Below, piece by piece: positions 43,942 through 52,635 of a stretch of DNA of 60,480 bases (its first letter is position 1; each line of letters begins with the position of its first letter). The notes below the pieces were generated by a model. It searched no databases and had not been told where the DNA came from. It worked only from the letters and a program-made list of their open reading frames with translations. Source of the stretch: Caccovicinus sp964425595 (lineage in GTDB: Bacteria; Bacillota; Clostridia; Lachnospirales; Lachnospiraceae); assembly GCA_964425595.1 (NCBI GenBank), contig CAYRMW010000005.1, positions 1 through 60,480 of the forward strand, given 5' to 3'. The translations under genes and the position numbers were made by a program.

Positions 43942-44508
43942 TCATGAATTTCTTCCCCGCCATTTCCCATGGTATCCCGCGTCGACATCGCGGCTCAGGA
44001 TCCGTCCGGTCGAAGCATCGATTTCATAATCATATTTGCTGCCGTCACTGGTATAGAACTTGACTTCATAAATGAGCCATCCGTCATCCCAGTCCGTCTT
44101 CACCTTATAGATGGTCACCTCATCCGCCGTCAGTCCGGCGTCTGCCAGGGCGGCTGCCTTGGCTTCTTCCAGATCGATGGCGCTTCCCGTTCCGGCCGCG
44201 TCATACCGACGGTACTCCGCCTCGCAATCATAGGAGAGAATGGAGCCATCCGCCACCAGGATCTCGTAATCATATTCCCGGTGGTCGCCGGTGTAAAATT
44301 CCACCTCATAGATCAGCTGTCCATCCTCACGGTCCTTTTTCGCCTGGATATGGACCACGTCGCTTTCCTTCACGCCTGCATGGTCCATGGCGATCTCTTT
44401 TGCCCGATCTGCCGTGATCTCCGCGGCAAATGCCGGGAAAACGTTGATCAGGGCTGCCGCACCGATCGCGAATGCCGCGCCTGCTGCGACCCAGTTCTTA
44501 TTCATCAT
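43942..44508 (-). CDS. secreted protein with two PepSY domains
   Basis: The 188-residue product has a signal peptide (hydrophobic residues 7-27, cleavage near AFAAE) and two PepSY repeats (about 32-98 and 108-175), each ending in the typical YDYEI...G.ILS.D pattern. PepSY domains are found on inhibitor propeptides of thermolysin-type proteases and on many secreted proteins of Gram-positives; they may bind and inhibit peptidases. AAGGAGGG precedes the start. It is divergent from the response regulator, with a direct repeat at its -35 position, so it is probably the main target of that system. Confidence 0.85.
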   Translation of the reverse strand: MMNKNWVAAGAAFAIGAAALINVFPAFAAEITADRAKEIAMDHAGVKESDVVHIQAKKDREDGQLIYEVEFYTGDHREYDYEILVADGSILSYDCEAEYRRYDAAGTGSAIDLEEAKAAALADAGLTADEVTIYKVKTDWDDGWLIYEVKFYTSDGSKYDYEIDASTGRILSRDVDAGYHGKWRGRNS

Positions 44509-44589
44509 CCTTTTTCCCTCCTTATCCTCATCCGCCGCTTCAGAAGCGCCGGTACAGAGATGCCCGCCGCATCCCGGTTCCTTTTGATG

Positions 44590-44625
44590 ATTTTATCTTA
44601 CCGGACAGTTATTAAAATATTATTA
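44590..44625 (-). promoter_or_regulatory. response-regulator-type direct repeat and -10 of the PepSY gene
   Basis: Reading the minus strand: TAATAA, five bases, TAATAA (44609-44625), then 13 bases, then -10 TAAAAT (44590-44595). Two 6-base half-sites on an 11-base period overlapping the -35 position are the classic arrangement for OmpR/PhoP-type activators. The adjacent gene encodes such a regulator. Confidence 0.6.
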
Positions 44626-44653
44626 GAGCTTTTCCCTTTTTTTATTTTTCCTG

Positions 44654-44659
44654 TATAAT
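44654..44659 (+). promoter_or_regulatory. -10 element of the two-component operon
   Basis: A perfect TATAAT 31 bases before the response regulator start, with no good -35 and a T-rich upstream tract. The direct repeat at 44609-44625 ends 28 bases upstream, so autoregulation is possible. Confidence 0.5.
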
Positions 44660-44689
44660 GGAGAAAACGGGAAAGGGGGAGATTCTGCG

Positions 44690-45364
44690 ATGCGGATATT
44701 GATTGCGGAGGACGAGCGGGACATGAACCGGCTGATCGCGAAGACGCTGGAAAAGGAGGGCTACGGCGTGGACGCCTGCCTGGACGGCGAAGCCGCTCTC
44801 GACTATCTGGCGTCCGCCCAGTACGACGCCGTCATTCTGGATGTGATGATGCCAAAGCTTGACGGCCTGCAGGTACTCAGACACATCCGCGACCGGGGAG
44901 ATGACCTGCCGGTGCTCTTACTTACGGCGCGGGACAGCATTTCCGACCGGGTGACGGGGCTTGACCTTGGCGCGGATGACTATCTGGTAAAGCCGTTTGA
45001 TTTTGACGAGCTGCTGGCCCGCCTCCGGGTGCTGATCCGCAGGCGAAGCGGCCACCGGACCAGCCTTTTGCAGGTCGCAGACCTGCTGATCGACACCAAA
45101 AGCCATGCCGTATCCCGGGGCGGCCGCTCCATCGAGCTTTCCGCCCGGGAATACACGATCCTGGAGTACATGGCCCTGAACAAGGGAAATGTTCTTTCCA
45201 GGGAACAGATCGAGACCCACGTATGGAACTTTGATTACAGCGGCGGCTCCAATGTGGTCGACGTCTACATCAGCTATCTGCGCAAAAAGATCGACGGCGG
45301 CGAACCGGTAAAGCTGATCCGCACCGTGTGGGGCGCCGGCTGGATGCTTAGGGAGGGATCATGA
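44690..45364 (+). CDS. OmpR-family response regulator
   Basis: A 224-residue two-domain regulator: receiver with Asp8, phospho-acceptor Asp51 (ILDVMMP), Thr79 and Lys101 (YLVKPFD), and a C-terminal winged helix (about 128-222, SAREYTILEYMALNKGNVLSREQI, then VDVYISYLRKKID). It binds DNA direct repeats when phosphorylated. The kinase gene overlaps its stop as ATGA. AGGGGGAG gives the start. Its most likely targets are the PepSY genes on either side. Confidence 0.93.
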   Translation: MRILIAEDERDMNRLIAKTLEKEGYGVDACLDGEAALDYLASAQYDAVILDVMMPKLDGLQVLRHIRDRGDDLPVLLLTARDSISDRVTGLDLGADDYLVKPFDFDELLARLRVLIRRRSGHRTSLLQVADLLIDTKSHAVSRGGRSIELSAREYTILEYMALNKGNVLSREQIETHVWNFDYSGGSNVVDVYISYLRKKIDGGEPVKLIRTVWGAGWMLREGS

Positions 45365-46773
45365 AAGGACGGCTTTCCATCAAACTGACGCTGACGCTGT
45401 GGTTCACTGCGTTTATGGCCCTCACAGCCGGACTATGTCTGGGCCTGATCCTGGCCGCCAGCGGCCAGCTCTCCCGAAGAGAAACCGCGAACCTCCTGGA
45501 TCTGACGGTCCGGGAAAGCATCGCTCAGGTAAGCCTTACCGACGGCGCGCTTTCCCTGGACTCCGGCTTCCGCTTTTACCGGAACGATGTCTATCTGATC
45601 CTTTACAGTCAGGCCGGCGCCATGCTTACCGGCGAGACGCCGCCCGGCTTTCCGGTGAATGCGGCCCTGGAAAACGGGGTGACCCGGGAAGTCCAGGGCG
45701 ACGGGGCGAACTTTTACGTCTTTGATCTGTGGATCCCTTCCGGGTGGGAGGACGGCATCTGGATCCGCGGCGTTGCCCAAAGCCCGAACGCCGGCCAGAT
45801 GTTCGGACGGATCTTTTCCATGTTTTTCCTGATCATGCCGTTCGTCATCCTCTTTGCCGCCGCGGGCGGCTACCTCATCGCGCGGCGCGCGCTCCGGCCG
45901 GTCGAACAGATCACCCGGGCCGCGGAGGGGATCTCCGAAGGGCGGGATTTAAGCCGGCGCTTAAACCTTCGGCCGGGAAAGGATGAAGTCGGGCGCCTGG
46001 CGCACGCCTTCGACCAGATGTCCGGACGGCTGGAGCAGGCCTTTGAGGCAGAAAAGCAGTTTACCTCAGACGCCTCGCACGAGCTGCGCACGCCGACCGC
46101 GGTCATCCTGGCGCAGTGCTCTTACATGGAAAAATACGGCGAGGGGCCCGGGGATTACCGGGAGGGCATCGCCGTCATCCGCCGTCAGGCGGAGAAAATG
46201 TCCCTGCTGATCAATCAGCTGCTGGACATGACCCGCCTGGATTTCGGGACCCGGACACTGAACCGGGAAGATACGGATCTTTCCGCCTTTCTTACGGCCC
46301 TCTGCGAGGAGGCGGATACCGGGCTTAGACAGATCCGGCTTGAAACCCGGATCCCGCCGGATATCCACGCATCGATCGATCCCGGGCTGTTTTCCCGCGC
46401 CGTCCAGAATCTTCTGGACAATGCCAGAAAATACGGGCGGGAAGGGGGAATGATCCGGGTAACGCTGCGCGCGGAAAAAGAAACGATCCGCTTGGATGTG
46501 GAGGATGACGGCATCGGCATCCTTCCCGAAGACCTGCCCCGGATCTGGCAGCGGTTTTACCAGGCAAAGCCCTCCCGTGAATCCGGTTCCGGAGCGGGTC
46601 TCGGGCTTTCCATGGTCCGCCAGATCGTCCTTCTCCACGGAGGGTCGGTACAGGCCGAAAGCCAGCCAGGAACAGGAAGCTGCTTTACCATCCTTTTGCC
46701 CCGTCCGGAAAAAGAAGACGGACAGGCCGGCAGAAAACCACGCAAACGAACCAACGGAGGAATCCTGTCATGA
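45361..46773 (+). CDS. sensor histidine kinase
   Basis: The 470-residue kinase has two transmembrane helices (about 10-33 and 148-172) around a sensor domain of about 115 residues, then HAMP (about 175-228), HisKA with His240 (SDASHELRTPTAV), and HATPase (N box LLDNARKYG, G boxes DDGIGILP and GSGAGLGLSMV). The stimulus is unknown; the outer domain has no family I can name. It is translationally coupled both to the regulator and to the PepSY lipoprotein (ATGA overlaps at each end). Confidence 0.93.
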   Translation: MKGRLSIKLTLTLWFTAFMALTAGLCLGLILAASGQLSRRETANLLDLTVRESIAQVSLTDGALSLDSGFRFYRNDVYLILYSQAGAMLTGETPPGFPVNAALENGVTREVQGDGANFYVFDLWIPSGWEDGIWIRGVAQSPNAGQMFGRIFSMFFLIMPFVILFAAAGGYLIARRALRPVEQITRAAEGISEGRDLSRRLNLRPGKDEVGRLAHAFDQMSGRLEQAFEAEKQFTSDASHELRTPTAVILAQCSYMEKYGEGPGDYREGIAVIRRQAEKMSLLINQLLDMTRLDFGTRTLNREDTDLSAFLTALCEEADTGLRQIRLETRIPPDIHASIDPGLFSRAVQNLLDNARKYGREGGMIRVTLRAEKETIRLDVEDDGIGILPEDLPRIWQRFYQAKPSRESGSGAGLGLSMVRQIVLLHGGSVQAESQPGTGSCFTILLPRPEKEDGQAGRKPRKRTNGGILS

Positions 46774-47600
46774 AAATCCGAAGACTGCTCATCTTTGCAC
46801 TGATCGGCCTGCTTCTCTCTTTAAGCGGCTGCCGGGACGCGGTCTGGGAGACTGACGCCGCCTATATCGGGATCGACGCCGCGAAAAATGCCGCCCTTTC
46901 GGCGGCAGGCGTTTCGTCGGAAGAGGCGGCGTTCTCCACTGCCGGCCTGGATAACCGGAATGGAACGTTTTATTATCAGATCTGCTTTACGGCCGGCGGC
47001 ACGGAATACGAATACGCCGTCGATGCCCTCACCGGGATCATCATCGAATCGTCGGCCGGCGGATCCGCGCAGGAAAATAATCTCGCAGAGGAATCATCAA
47101 CGGCCGCGCCCTCCACCGCACCGGCCGAAACGGCCGGGGATAATTCCTCCGGCATCTTCGACGGGGCGGAGGCCCTGCGTATCGCGCTGGCACACGCCGG
47201 CATCGCGGAAACGGAGGCGCAGGATGTGGAGGTCAAACGAGACTATGAACACGACGCCGCCGTTTATAAGATCGAGTTTCGCACCGCCGCCCGGGAGAAA
47301 TACGAATACAAGATCGACGCCTCCACCGGTGCGGTCATCAGCTATGATTACGAGCAGGACGGCCATGAGCAGCCGTCCGCCGCGCCCTCCGCCGCGATGC
47401 TCTCCGAGGAAGAGATCCGCGAGATCATACAAAAACGGGTTCCCGGCGCTCCCGCGGAAAACATCTTCCTGCATCTGGATGAGGATGACGGCCGGATGGA
47501 GTACGAAGGAACCCTTCTCTATGACAGTATGGAATATGAATTTACGATCGACGCCTACAGCGGAAGCGTCATCGAGTGGGAGGCCAAACAAACCGGCTAG
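46770..47600 (+). CDS. PepSY-domain lipoprotein
   Basis: The 276-residue product has a lipoprotein signal (LLLSLSGC, Cys21) and three PepSY-like units (about 35-92, 125-192 and 210-274), with a Ser/Ala/Glu-rich linker between the first two. Each ends in YEY/YEF...DA.(T/S)G..I. It overlaps the kinase by 4 bases, so it is part of the signalling system, perhaps as a surface co-sensor or an effector anchored at the membrane. Its 3-prime end overlaps the convergent acyltransferase gene by 32 bases. Confidence 0.85.
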   Translation: MKIRRLLIFALIGLLLSLSGCRDAVWETDAAYIGIDAAKNAALSAAGVSSEEAAFSTAGLDNRNGTFYYQICFTAGGTEYEYAVDALTGIIIESSAGGSAQENNLAEESSTAAPSTAPAETAGDNSSGIFDGAEALRIALAHAGIAETEAQDVEVKRDYEHDAAVYKIEFRTAAREKYEYKIDASTGAVISYDYEQDGHEQPSAAPSAAMLSEEEIREIIQKRVPGAPAENIFLHLDEDDGRMEYEGTLLYDSMEYEFTIDAYSGSVIEWEAKQTG

Positions 47601-48768
47601 GCCAGGTGATGACCCGCTCCCAGAGCCACAGCGCCAGGACGCCCGCCGTCTGGTCAAAGAGCACCGCAAAAAGCAGGCTAAGCGCCAGCGCTGCCCCGGA
47701 CTGGAGCAGGATCCCTGCCGGCAGGAGGGCCGCCGGAAGCCGGGACGGCACGAGGCCCAGGTGATCCTGCACGACCACAAACAGCATGTACCAGTGAATC
47801 AGCAGGACCGAGTAGCTGTACCGGCCGATCACCCGGACCGTGCCCCGGCAGAAAGCCAGCAGACGGCTATGCGGCCGGGGCATCCCGTTCAGGTTCGCCG
47901 TCTTCTCTCTCCTCTTTTCCTCCCGCACGGCAAGCAGGAAAAACACCGCGGACGCGGTAAGGATCATCAAAAACGAATCGTTGGCCGCCACCGCCGCGGC
48001 ATCCTCCCGGATACCGTACAGGACAAAGATGACCGCCGATGACGCCCCTCCTGCCGCCAGTATCCCCTTCCCGTACTTTCTGCTGCACGGGGAGGATAGA
48101 AAATAGCCCAGGATAAAGATTCCCGTCCAGGAAAAAAGGAACGAATCAAAGCCAAAGCCGATGCCCGCCACATAGGCTGCCGTTTTTACGGCAGCGCCGG
48201 CAAGGATAACCGCGGCCATCCCTTCCAGCGCCCGTTCCGGCAGGGCCCGAAACAGATAGCGCAGGAAGGGAGCGCCGATATAAAGGCCGGCGATCACATA
48301 AACCAGCCAGAAATGGGGAACCAACTCCACCGGACCGGAAACGATGGTCTCCAGCGCTCCGGCGAGCGAAGAAAAAGAAAAGCCTACCAACCCCGAGCGG
48401 TGCAGGTAAAACAGATAATAAAGAACCAGGGGAATCAGCACCCTGGCAAAACGTTTCCGGTAAAAAGCGCCTGCGGATTCCTGCCGGAAAGGAAGCAGGA
48501 GCGCGCCGCTGATCATAACGAAAAGCAGGTTGCAGCACAGCCCCACACCGGAAAGTCCGGTCAGCACATACCAGGCAGCCGGCGGCATGCTGTCCGAACC
48601 GGAATACAGGCCGGAGGCAGCCCCCTGCATGCTGTGGACCAGAAGGACCAGGAGGACAGCCAGAAAGCGGAGCGCATCCAGGTACGCCCTCCGCCCCTCT
48701 TCTTTCACATCCAGCCCCAGAAGATGCGCGCCGTAACCGGCCCAGCCCATCTTCAGCCGTTGTTTTTC
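47569..48768 (-). CDS. acyltransferase 3-family membrane protein, 5-prime end lost in gap
   Basis: About 400 residues are visible, running from the scaffold gap to a stop at 47569. The family start motif is present (RRAYLDALRFLAVLLVLLVHS, with the AT3 His), so only a short N-terminal piece, perhaps 30 residues or fewer beyond what is seen, is missing. About ten helices follow; LLIHWYMLFVV is a typical late AT3 motif. It would O-acylate surface sugars. The open frame continues through the N run into the permease, but that is an artefact of the gap and these are two genes. Confidence 0.82.
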   Translation of the reverse strand, partial: EKQRLKMGWAGYGAHLLGLDVKEEGRRAYLDALRFLAVLLVLLVHSMQGAASGLYSGSDSMPPAAWYVLTGLSGVGLCCNLLFVMISGALLLPFRQESAGAFYRKRFARVLIPLVLYYLFYLHRSGLVGFSFSSLAGALETIVSGPVELVPHFWLVYVIAGLYIGAPFLRYLFRALPERALEGMAAVILAGAAVKTAAYVAGIGFGFDSFLFSWTGIFILGYFLSSPCSRKYGKGILAAGGASSAVIFVLYGIREDAAAVAANDSFLMILTASAVFFLLAVREEKRREKTANLNGMPRPHSRLLAFCRGTVRVIGRYSYSVLLIHWYMLFVVVQDHLGLVPSRLPAALLPAGILLQSGAALALSLLFAVLFDQTAGVLALWLWERVITWPSRFVWPPTR

Positions 48769-48868
48769 NNNNNNNNNNNNNNNNNNNNNNNNNNNNNNNN
48801 NNNNNNNNNNNNNNNNNNNNNNNNNNNNNNNNNNNNNNNNNNNNNNNNNNNNNNNNNNNNNNNNNNNN
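48769..48868. other. scaffold gap (100 N)
   Basis: Exactly 100 N, a common placeholder for a gap of unknown size. It separates the end of wzm from the start of the acyltransferase. Everything inferred about adjacency across it is provisional. Confidence 0.99.
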
Positions 48869-49650
48869 AGCCGCTTAAACATCTTCAGTCCCAAAAGCAT
48901 CACCGCCAGCGTCACGATCCAGTAATACACCGTCAGCTTCGGCCTCTCCCAAAACCAGTTCCCGGTCAGCATACTGTCCCGATAACCCGTCACAATATAG
49001 TAAAACGGGTTCAGCTTAAAAAAGAACGCCAGCTGCGGATAGCTGCCGGTAAACATGCCTTCATCGTACATGATCGGCACCAGCCACATGCCGAACTGGA
49101 GACAGATGCCCACGATCTGGGCCATGTCCTTGAAGAATACGCTGACCGCGCTGGTAAAGTAGCAGAGCCCCAGCGCCAGCATCCCGGCCGCAAAGGAATA
49201 ATACACGACCTGGATCCAGGCGGCCTGCGGCCACCAGCCGCAGCAGACGCTCATCGCGAACATGATCACCACGAAGCAGGCATGGACCATGGCCGAGGAC
49301 AGCAGCTTGATGATGGGCAGGACCTCCACCGGGAAGACCACCTTCTTGACCAGATAGCTGTATTCCTGCAGGCAGCCCGTTCCGGTATTCAAAGCCTCGC
49401 CGAAAAAGAACCAGGGAACGATACCCGGCACCAGCCACAGGACATAGGGAGCCGGCACCGGCGGCTCGGATTTAAATCCCACGCCGAAGATCAGCGCGTA
49501 GATCACCACCGTGACCACCGGCTGGATGAACATCCAGACGACGCCGAAATAAGAACCCACGAACCGCTTCCTGAAGTCCGACTTAGCCAGATCCCAGATG
49601 AGCCTGCGCTTCTGCATGATCTCCTTCAGAAGATCCGTCACATATCTCAT
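48869..49650 (-). CDS. wzm: ABC-2 polysaccharide exporter permease, 3-prime end lost in gap
   Basis: About 260 residues of an ABC-2 type permease are visible: a cytoplasmic amphipathic N-terminus (LIWDLAKSDFRKRFVGSYFGVVWMFIQP), about six helices, and the NPFYYIVTGYRD motif near the C-terminus, typical of Wzm/TagG. The family is 255-275 residues, so very little is missing. It forms the channel for Wzt-driven export. GAGGAGGG within the end of rmlC gives the start. It lies in the same direction as rmlC, ten bases away. Confidence 0.92.
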
Positions 49651-49660
49651 CGCGCCCTCC

Positions 49661-50215
49661 TCAGAAGCGGAAGGTATCCTTCAATCCGCCCCACTGCCGG
49701 TCTTTCTCCGACAGGATCAGTTCCATGCCCTCGGGAATGGGCCACCGGATGCCGATATCCGGATCATTCCACAGCAGGCCGCCCTCATCGCCCGGATGGT
49801 AAAAATCCGTGCATTTGTAGACGAATTCCGCCTCATCCGACAGCACCAAAAAGCCATGGGCAAACCCCTCGGGGATGTAGAACTGCTTTTTATTCTCCGC
49901 CGTCAACTCCACGCCGAACCATTTGCCGCAGGTTGCGGAAGACGCGCGCAGATCCACCGCCACGTCAAACACCGCGCCCCGGATCACCCGGACTAACTTT
50001 CCCTGGGGGAACTGCTTCTGGAAATGAAGGCCCCGGAGAACGCCACGGACGGACATGGACTGGTTGTCCTGGACAAATTTCATGTTCAGTCCCTCTTCTT
50101 TGAAGTCATTCTCATTATAGGTTTCCATAAAATAGCCCCGGGAATCCGGAAACACCTTCGGTTCGATCACATATAAGCCCTCGATCTCACAGGGCGTCAC
50201 TTTAATCTTGCTCAT
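49661..50215 (-). CDS. rmlC: dTDP-4-dehydrorhamnose 3,5-epimerase family protein
   Basis: The 184-residue cupin shows the RmlC pattern: DSRGYFMETYNENDF, VQDNQSMSVRGVLRGLHFQ (catalytic His in GLHFQ), DVAVDLR and FYIPEGFAHGFLVLSD. It epimerises dTDP-4-keto-6-deoxyglucose on the way to rhamnose. rmlA, rmlB and rmlD are not in the window, so they are elsewhere or the enzyme serves another sugar. The start at 50215 follows AAAGGATG. Confidence 0.92.
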   Translation of the reverse strand: MSKIKVTPCEIEGLYVIEPKVFPDSRGYFMETYNENDFKEEGLNMKFVQDNQSMSVRGVLRGLHFQKQFPQGKLVRVIRGAVFDVAVDLRASSATCGKWFGVELTAENKKQFYIPEGFAHGFLVLSDEAEFVYKCTDFYHPGDEGGLLWNDPDIGIRWPIPEGMELILSEKDRQWGGLKDTFRF

Positions 50216-50261
50216 AAAATCATCCTTTCCGCGCATCGTCGCCATCCTCACGCCTGCCGCC

Positions 50262-52220
50262 TCACATACACATCGGAACGATCACCGTCTGCCACAGGGA
50301 GGCCAGAAGGAGGAGCGAAGAAACCGCCAATACCCCCGTATGATACCACATATTTTTTATCTGCGCAATGATCAGCCGGGAGTTGAATAGCAGGTAAAAA
50401 AGGAACAGGATCGGCAGATAATACCGCCCCTGGACACCGGCGATCACCACCTGTCCCGGTTCCGTATAGGCAATGTACATGGAAGTCCAAATGAGCAGGG
50501 CGCTTCCGCCCAGCATCAGAAAGATCCACGCCTTCTGTCCGCCGCCAAGTCCCCGTCCCGCCGTAGATGCGGTGTCCGTGATCACCGAATAGGCGGCAAG
50601 GGCCATCGCCAGCCAGGTAAAGGGGCTGTCCGCCAGGTGGCCCTGGACCGAAAAGATATCCCGTCCGAACAGCATCTTCGGCATGGCCGGGATAATGTTT
50701 TTAAACAAAATCCGCAGGTATCCCCAGAAATGGGCCAGGATGTAGCTCATCTGTCCCGCTTCGCTGGTATCCCCGCCGCGTACGTCCCCGGTCGCGCTGG
50801 GCGCGATCAGCACAGGCAGCACAAAGGAGGCCAAAAGCCCCGTAAGGAGCAGGACAAATCCCGCCCGCATGACGGCCTTCTGTTTTGGCGTGCCAAATTT
50901 CTTTGCCGGAAGGAGCAGGCCGATCAGCACCATGGGAGCGTACACCGCCTTCGCCGCGCACCCAAGCAGAAAGCACAGCAGGATAAACAGCCAGGAACGC
51001 CAGGCAATCGCCTTCTCCGGCGTCAGGATCTCCTTTAACAGGCAGGCCGTCCCCAGATAGATCCAGCCGGTCACCCACGGGTCATAAGAGTAGGTGCAGG
51101 CCAGAAAGAGGGAGGTGGGCATCAGCCCGATCACCGCCATGATCACCTTTCCCACCGGCGTTTTGCGTATGGCAAAATACATCAACGCCGCATAACCGAA
51201 AAGATTGCCGAAGCGCCCCAGCATCAGCATGATGCCCCAGGGCACGTTAAACCCTTTGCACAGTTTCAGCACCAGGGCCTGGCCAAGATAGGCCGGGATG
51301 GTTCCTGCCGGGATCTCCGGCTCCAGGTGGATATCCCCGGTCTTATAGTCGCCGTTCTCATTCAGATAATCCAGAAGGATCTCCTGCTCCATGGCCGACC
51401 CCGGCTGGTTCTCCGGCCAGGAATCCAGATTCGGCACCATCAGCGCGAATACGGTCTGATTGATATTCATCCCGCTGGGGAAACTGGCCAGTCCCATGGC
51501 CCGGTACAGATGTGTCTCCTCATCGAAGCCCACCTTGTTGGCCGGAATGGCACAGATGGTAAGCGTCCCCACCGCCAGGCAGACCGCCAAAAACCCCGCT
51601 TCCACATGGCGCGCCAGATATCCCCTGAACAGCCAGAAAAAAGCGGCCAGCCCCAGGATCGTCCAGAAAAAGCCAACCCGGTACCAGTTTAACGCCGGGA
51701 TATTCTGTATCTCGAATCCTGTGATGGTTAACGGCTCCGCCGCCGCCTCCTGCCTGGTTCCGGATTCGCCAAGCTGCGCCTTGTCCAGGGAAATGACGAT
51801 GGACTCCACCCGTTTCCCTATGCTGATGCTGGAACTCTGCGTGATCTTATTGTTCCGGTCCTCGATCTGCAGATCCTGATCCGCGTCGGCCTCGCCGTAT
51901 TCATTGTAATAGCAGACATAGATCGTCGCGTTCAGCAGATGGTCATACTGAAAATGATACACAAAGCGGTCCACATACACGCCGTCCAGGCCGATGCTTA
52001 TGGTTCCCTGATCTTCCGTCAGCAAAACCCCCTCGTCTGTCCGGGCAAAGCCTTCTGCGGACGCCTGGTCTATGTCGATCTCCGTCACGCCCCGGTTCTC
52101 CCACAAGAGATCCGGCACATTCCAGAAATACTCCAGCGCAATCCCCAGCACCGCCACCATCAGGATGGCCAGCGCGTATTTTATGCGGCAGACGGCCTGC
52201 CCCGGCGCCTTATTCTTCAT
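50262..52220 (-). CDS. DUF2142-type polytopic membrane protein
   Basis: A 652-residue protein with one helix near residues 12-32, an outer domain of about 150 residues, then about eleven helices. The NKVGFDEETHLYRAM loop and GVQGRYYLPILF motif are typical of DUF2142 membrane proteins, which occur in surface polysaccharide clusters and are GT-C-like. The start at 52220 follows AGAGGTGG and overlaps the DUF2304 stop by 11 bases. It may attach sugars on the outer face. A longer basic N-terminal reading is not favoured. Confidence 0.8.
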   Translation of the reverse strand: MKNKAPGQAVCRIKYALAILMVAVLGIALEYFWNVPDLLWENRGVTEIDIDQASAEGFARTDEGVLLTEDQGTISIGLDGVYVDRFVYHFQYDHLLNATIYVCYYNEYGEADADQDLQIEDRNNKITQSSSISIGKRVESIVISLDKAQLGESGTRQEAAAEPLTITGFEIQNIPALNWYRVGFFWTILGLAAFFWLFRGYLARHVEAGFLAVCLAVGTLTICAIPANKVGFDEETHLYRAMGLASFPSGMNINQTVFALMVPNLDSWPENQPGSAMEQEILLDYLNENGDYKTGDIHLEPEIPAGTIPAYLGQALVLKLCKGFNVPWGIMLMLGRFGNLFGYAALMYFAIRKTPVGKVIMAVIGLMPTSLFLACTYSYDPWVTGWIYLGTACLLKEILTPEKAIAWRSWLFILLCFLLGCAAKAVYAPMVLIGLLLPAKKFGTPKQKAVMRAGFVLLLTGLLASFVLPVLIAPSATGDVRGGDTSEAGQMSYILAHFWGYLRILFKNIIPAMPKMLFGRDIFSVQGHLADSPFTWLAMALAAYSVITDTASTAGRGLGGGQKAWIFLMLGGSALLIWTSMYIAYTEPGQVVIAGVQGRYYLPILFLFYLLFNSRLIIAQIKNMWYHTGVLAVSSLLLLASLWQTVIVPMCM

Positions 52221-52635
52221 CCGTCCACCTCTTTTCTTCCTGTTCCGGCGCAGATGTCGCGGACCGGCTGCCGGGCGCCGCCGCTGATTGCGCGGCTTCC
52301 TCCTTCTCAAGCCGGTCGATCGCCATGGCCTGGATCATCTCCTTTACCTTGGTCTCCAGCTGAGAGATGCGAATCGTCATGGAAAAAACCCGAAGAAGCA
52401 GCAGAAAGATGATAAACAGAAACAGAAAATTGACCGTGGCGTAGATCCCCAGCAGATGCGCCAGGAAGTCCGCCACCGGCGGGAAGAGGCTGAAGACCAC
52501 GAACATCATGGACACCAGCACCCAGAAGATGGCATCCTCGATCTGCAGGCTTGCCCTGCGGATCTTATGCAGCACCATGGCCAGCGTGCCTGCCGAAACC
52601 AGGATCAGCACTACCCGGAGCATCATCGTCATCAT
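52210..52635 (-). CDS. DUF2304 small membrane protein
   Basis: The 141-residue protein has three hydrophobic helices (about 4-24, 33-55, 65-88), a coiled-coil-like stretch (ISQLETKVKEMIQAM) and a Glu/Ala/Ser-rich tail. This is the DUF2304 layout, commonly encoded next to GT2 genes of surface glycan clusters. GGAGGG precedes the first ATG (52635); a second ATG follows directly. It overlaps the GT2 stop as ATGA. It may anchor or regulate the glycosyltransferase; function unknown. Confidence 0.8.
   Translation of the reverse strand: MMTMMLRVVLILVSAGTLAMVLHKIRRASLQIEDAIFWVLVSMMFVVFSLFPPVADFLAHLLGIYATVNFLFLFIIFLLLLRVFSMTIRISQLETKVKEMIQAMAIDRLEKEEAAQSAAAPGSRSATSAPEQEEKRWTDEE

Noticed and set aside
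47569..49650. A single 693-residue permease-acyltransferase fusion
   Set aside because: The frame runs through 100 N. Each half is a near-complete known family, so the fusion is an artefact.
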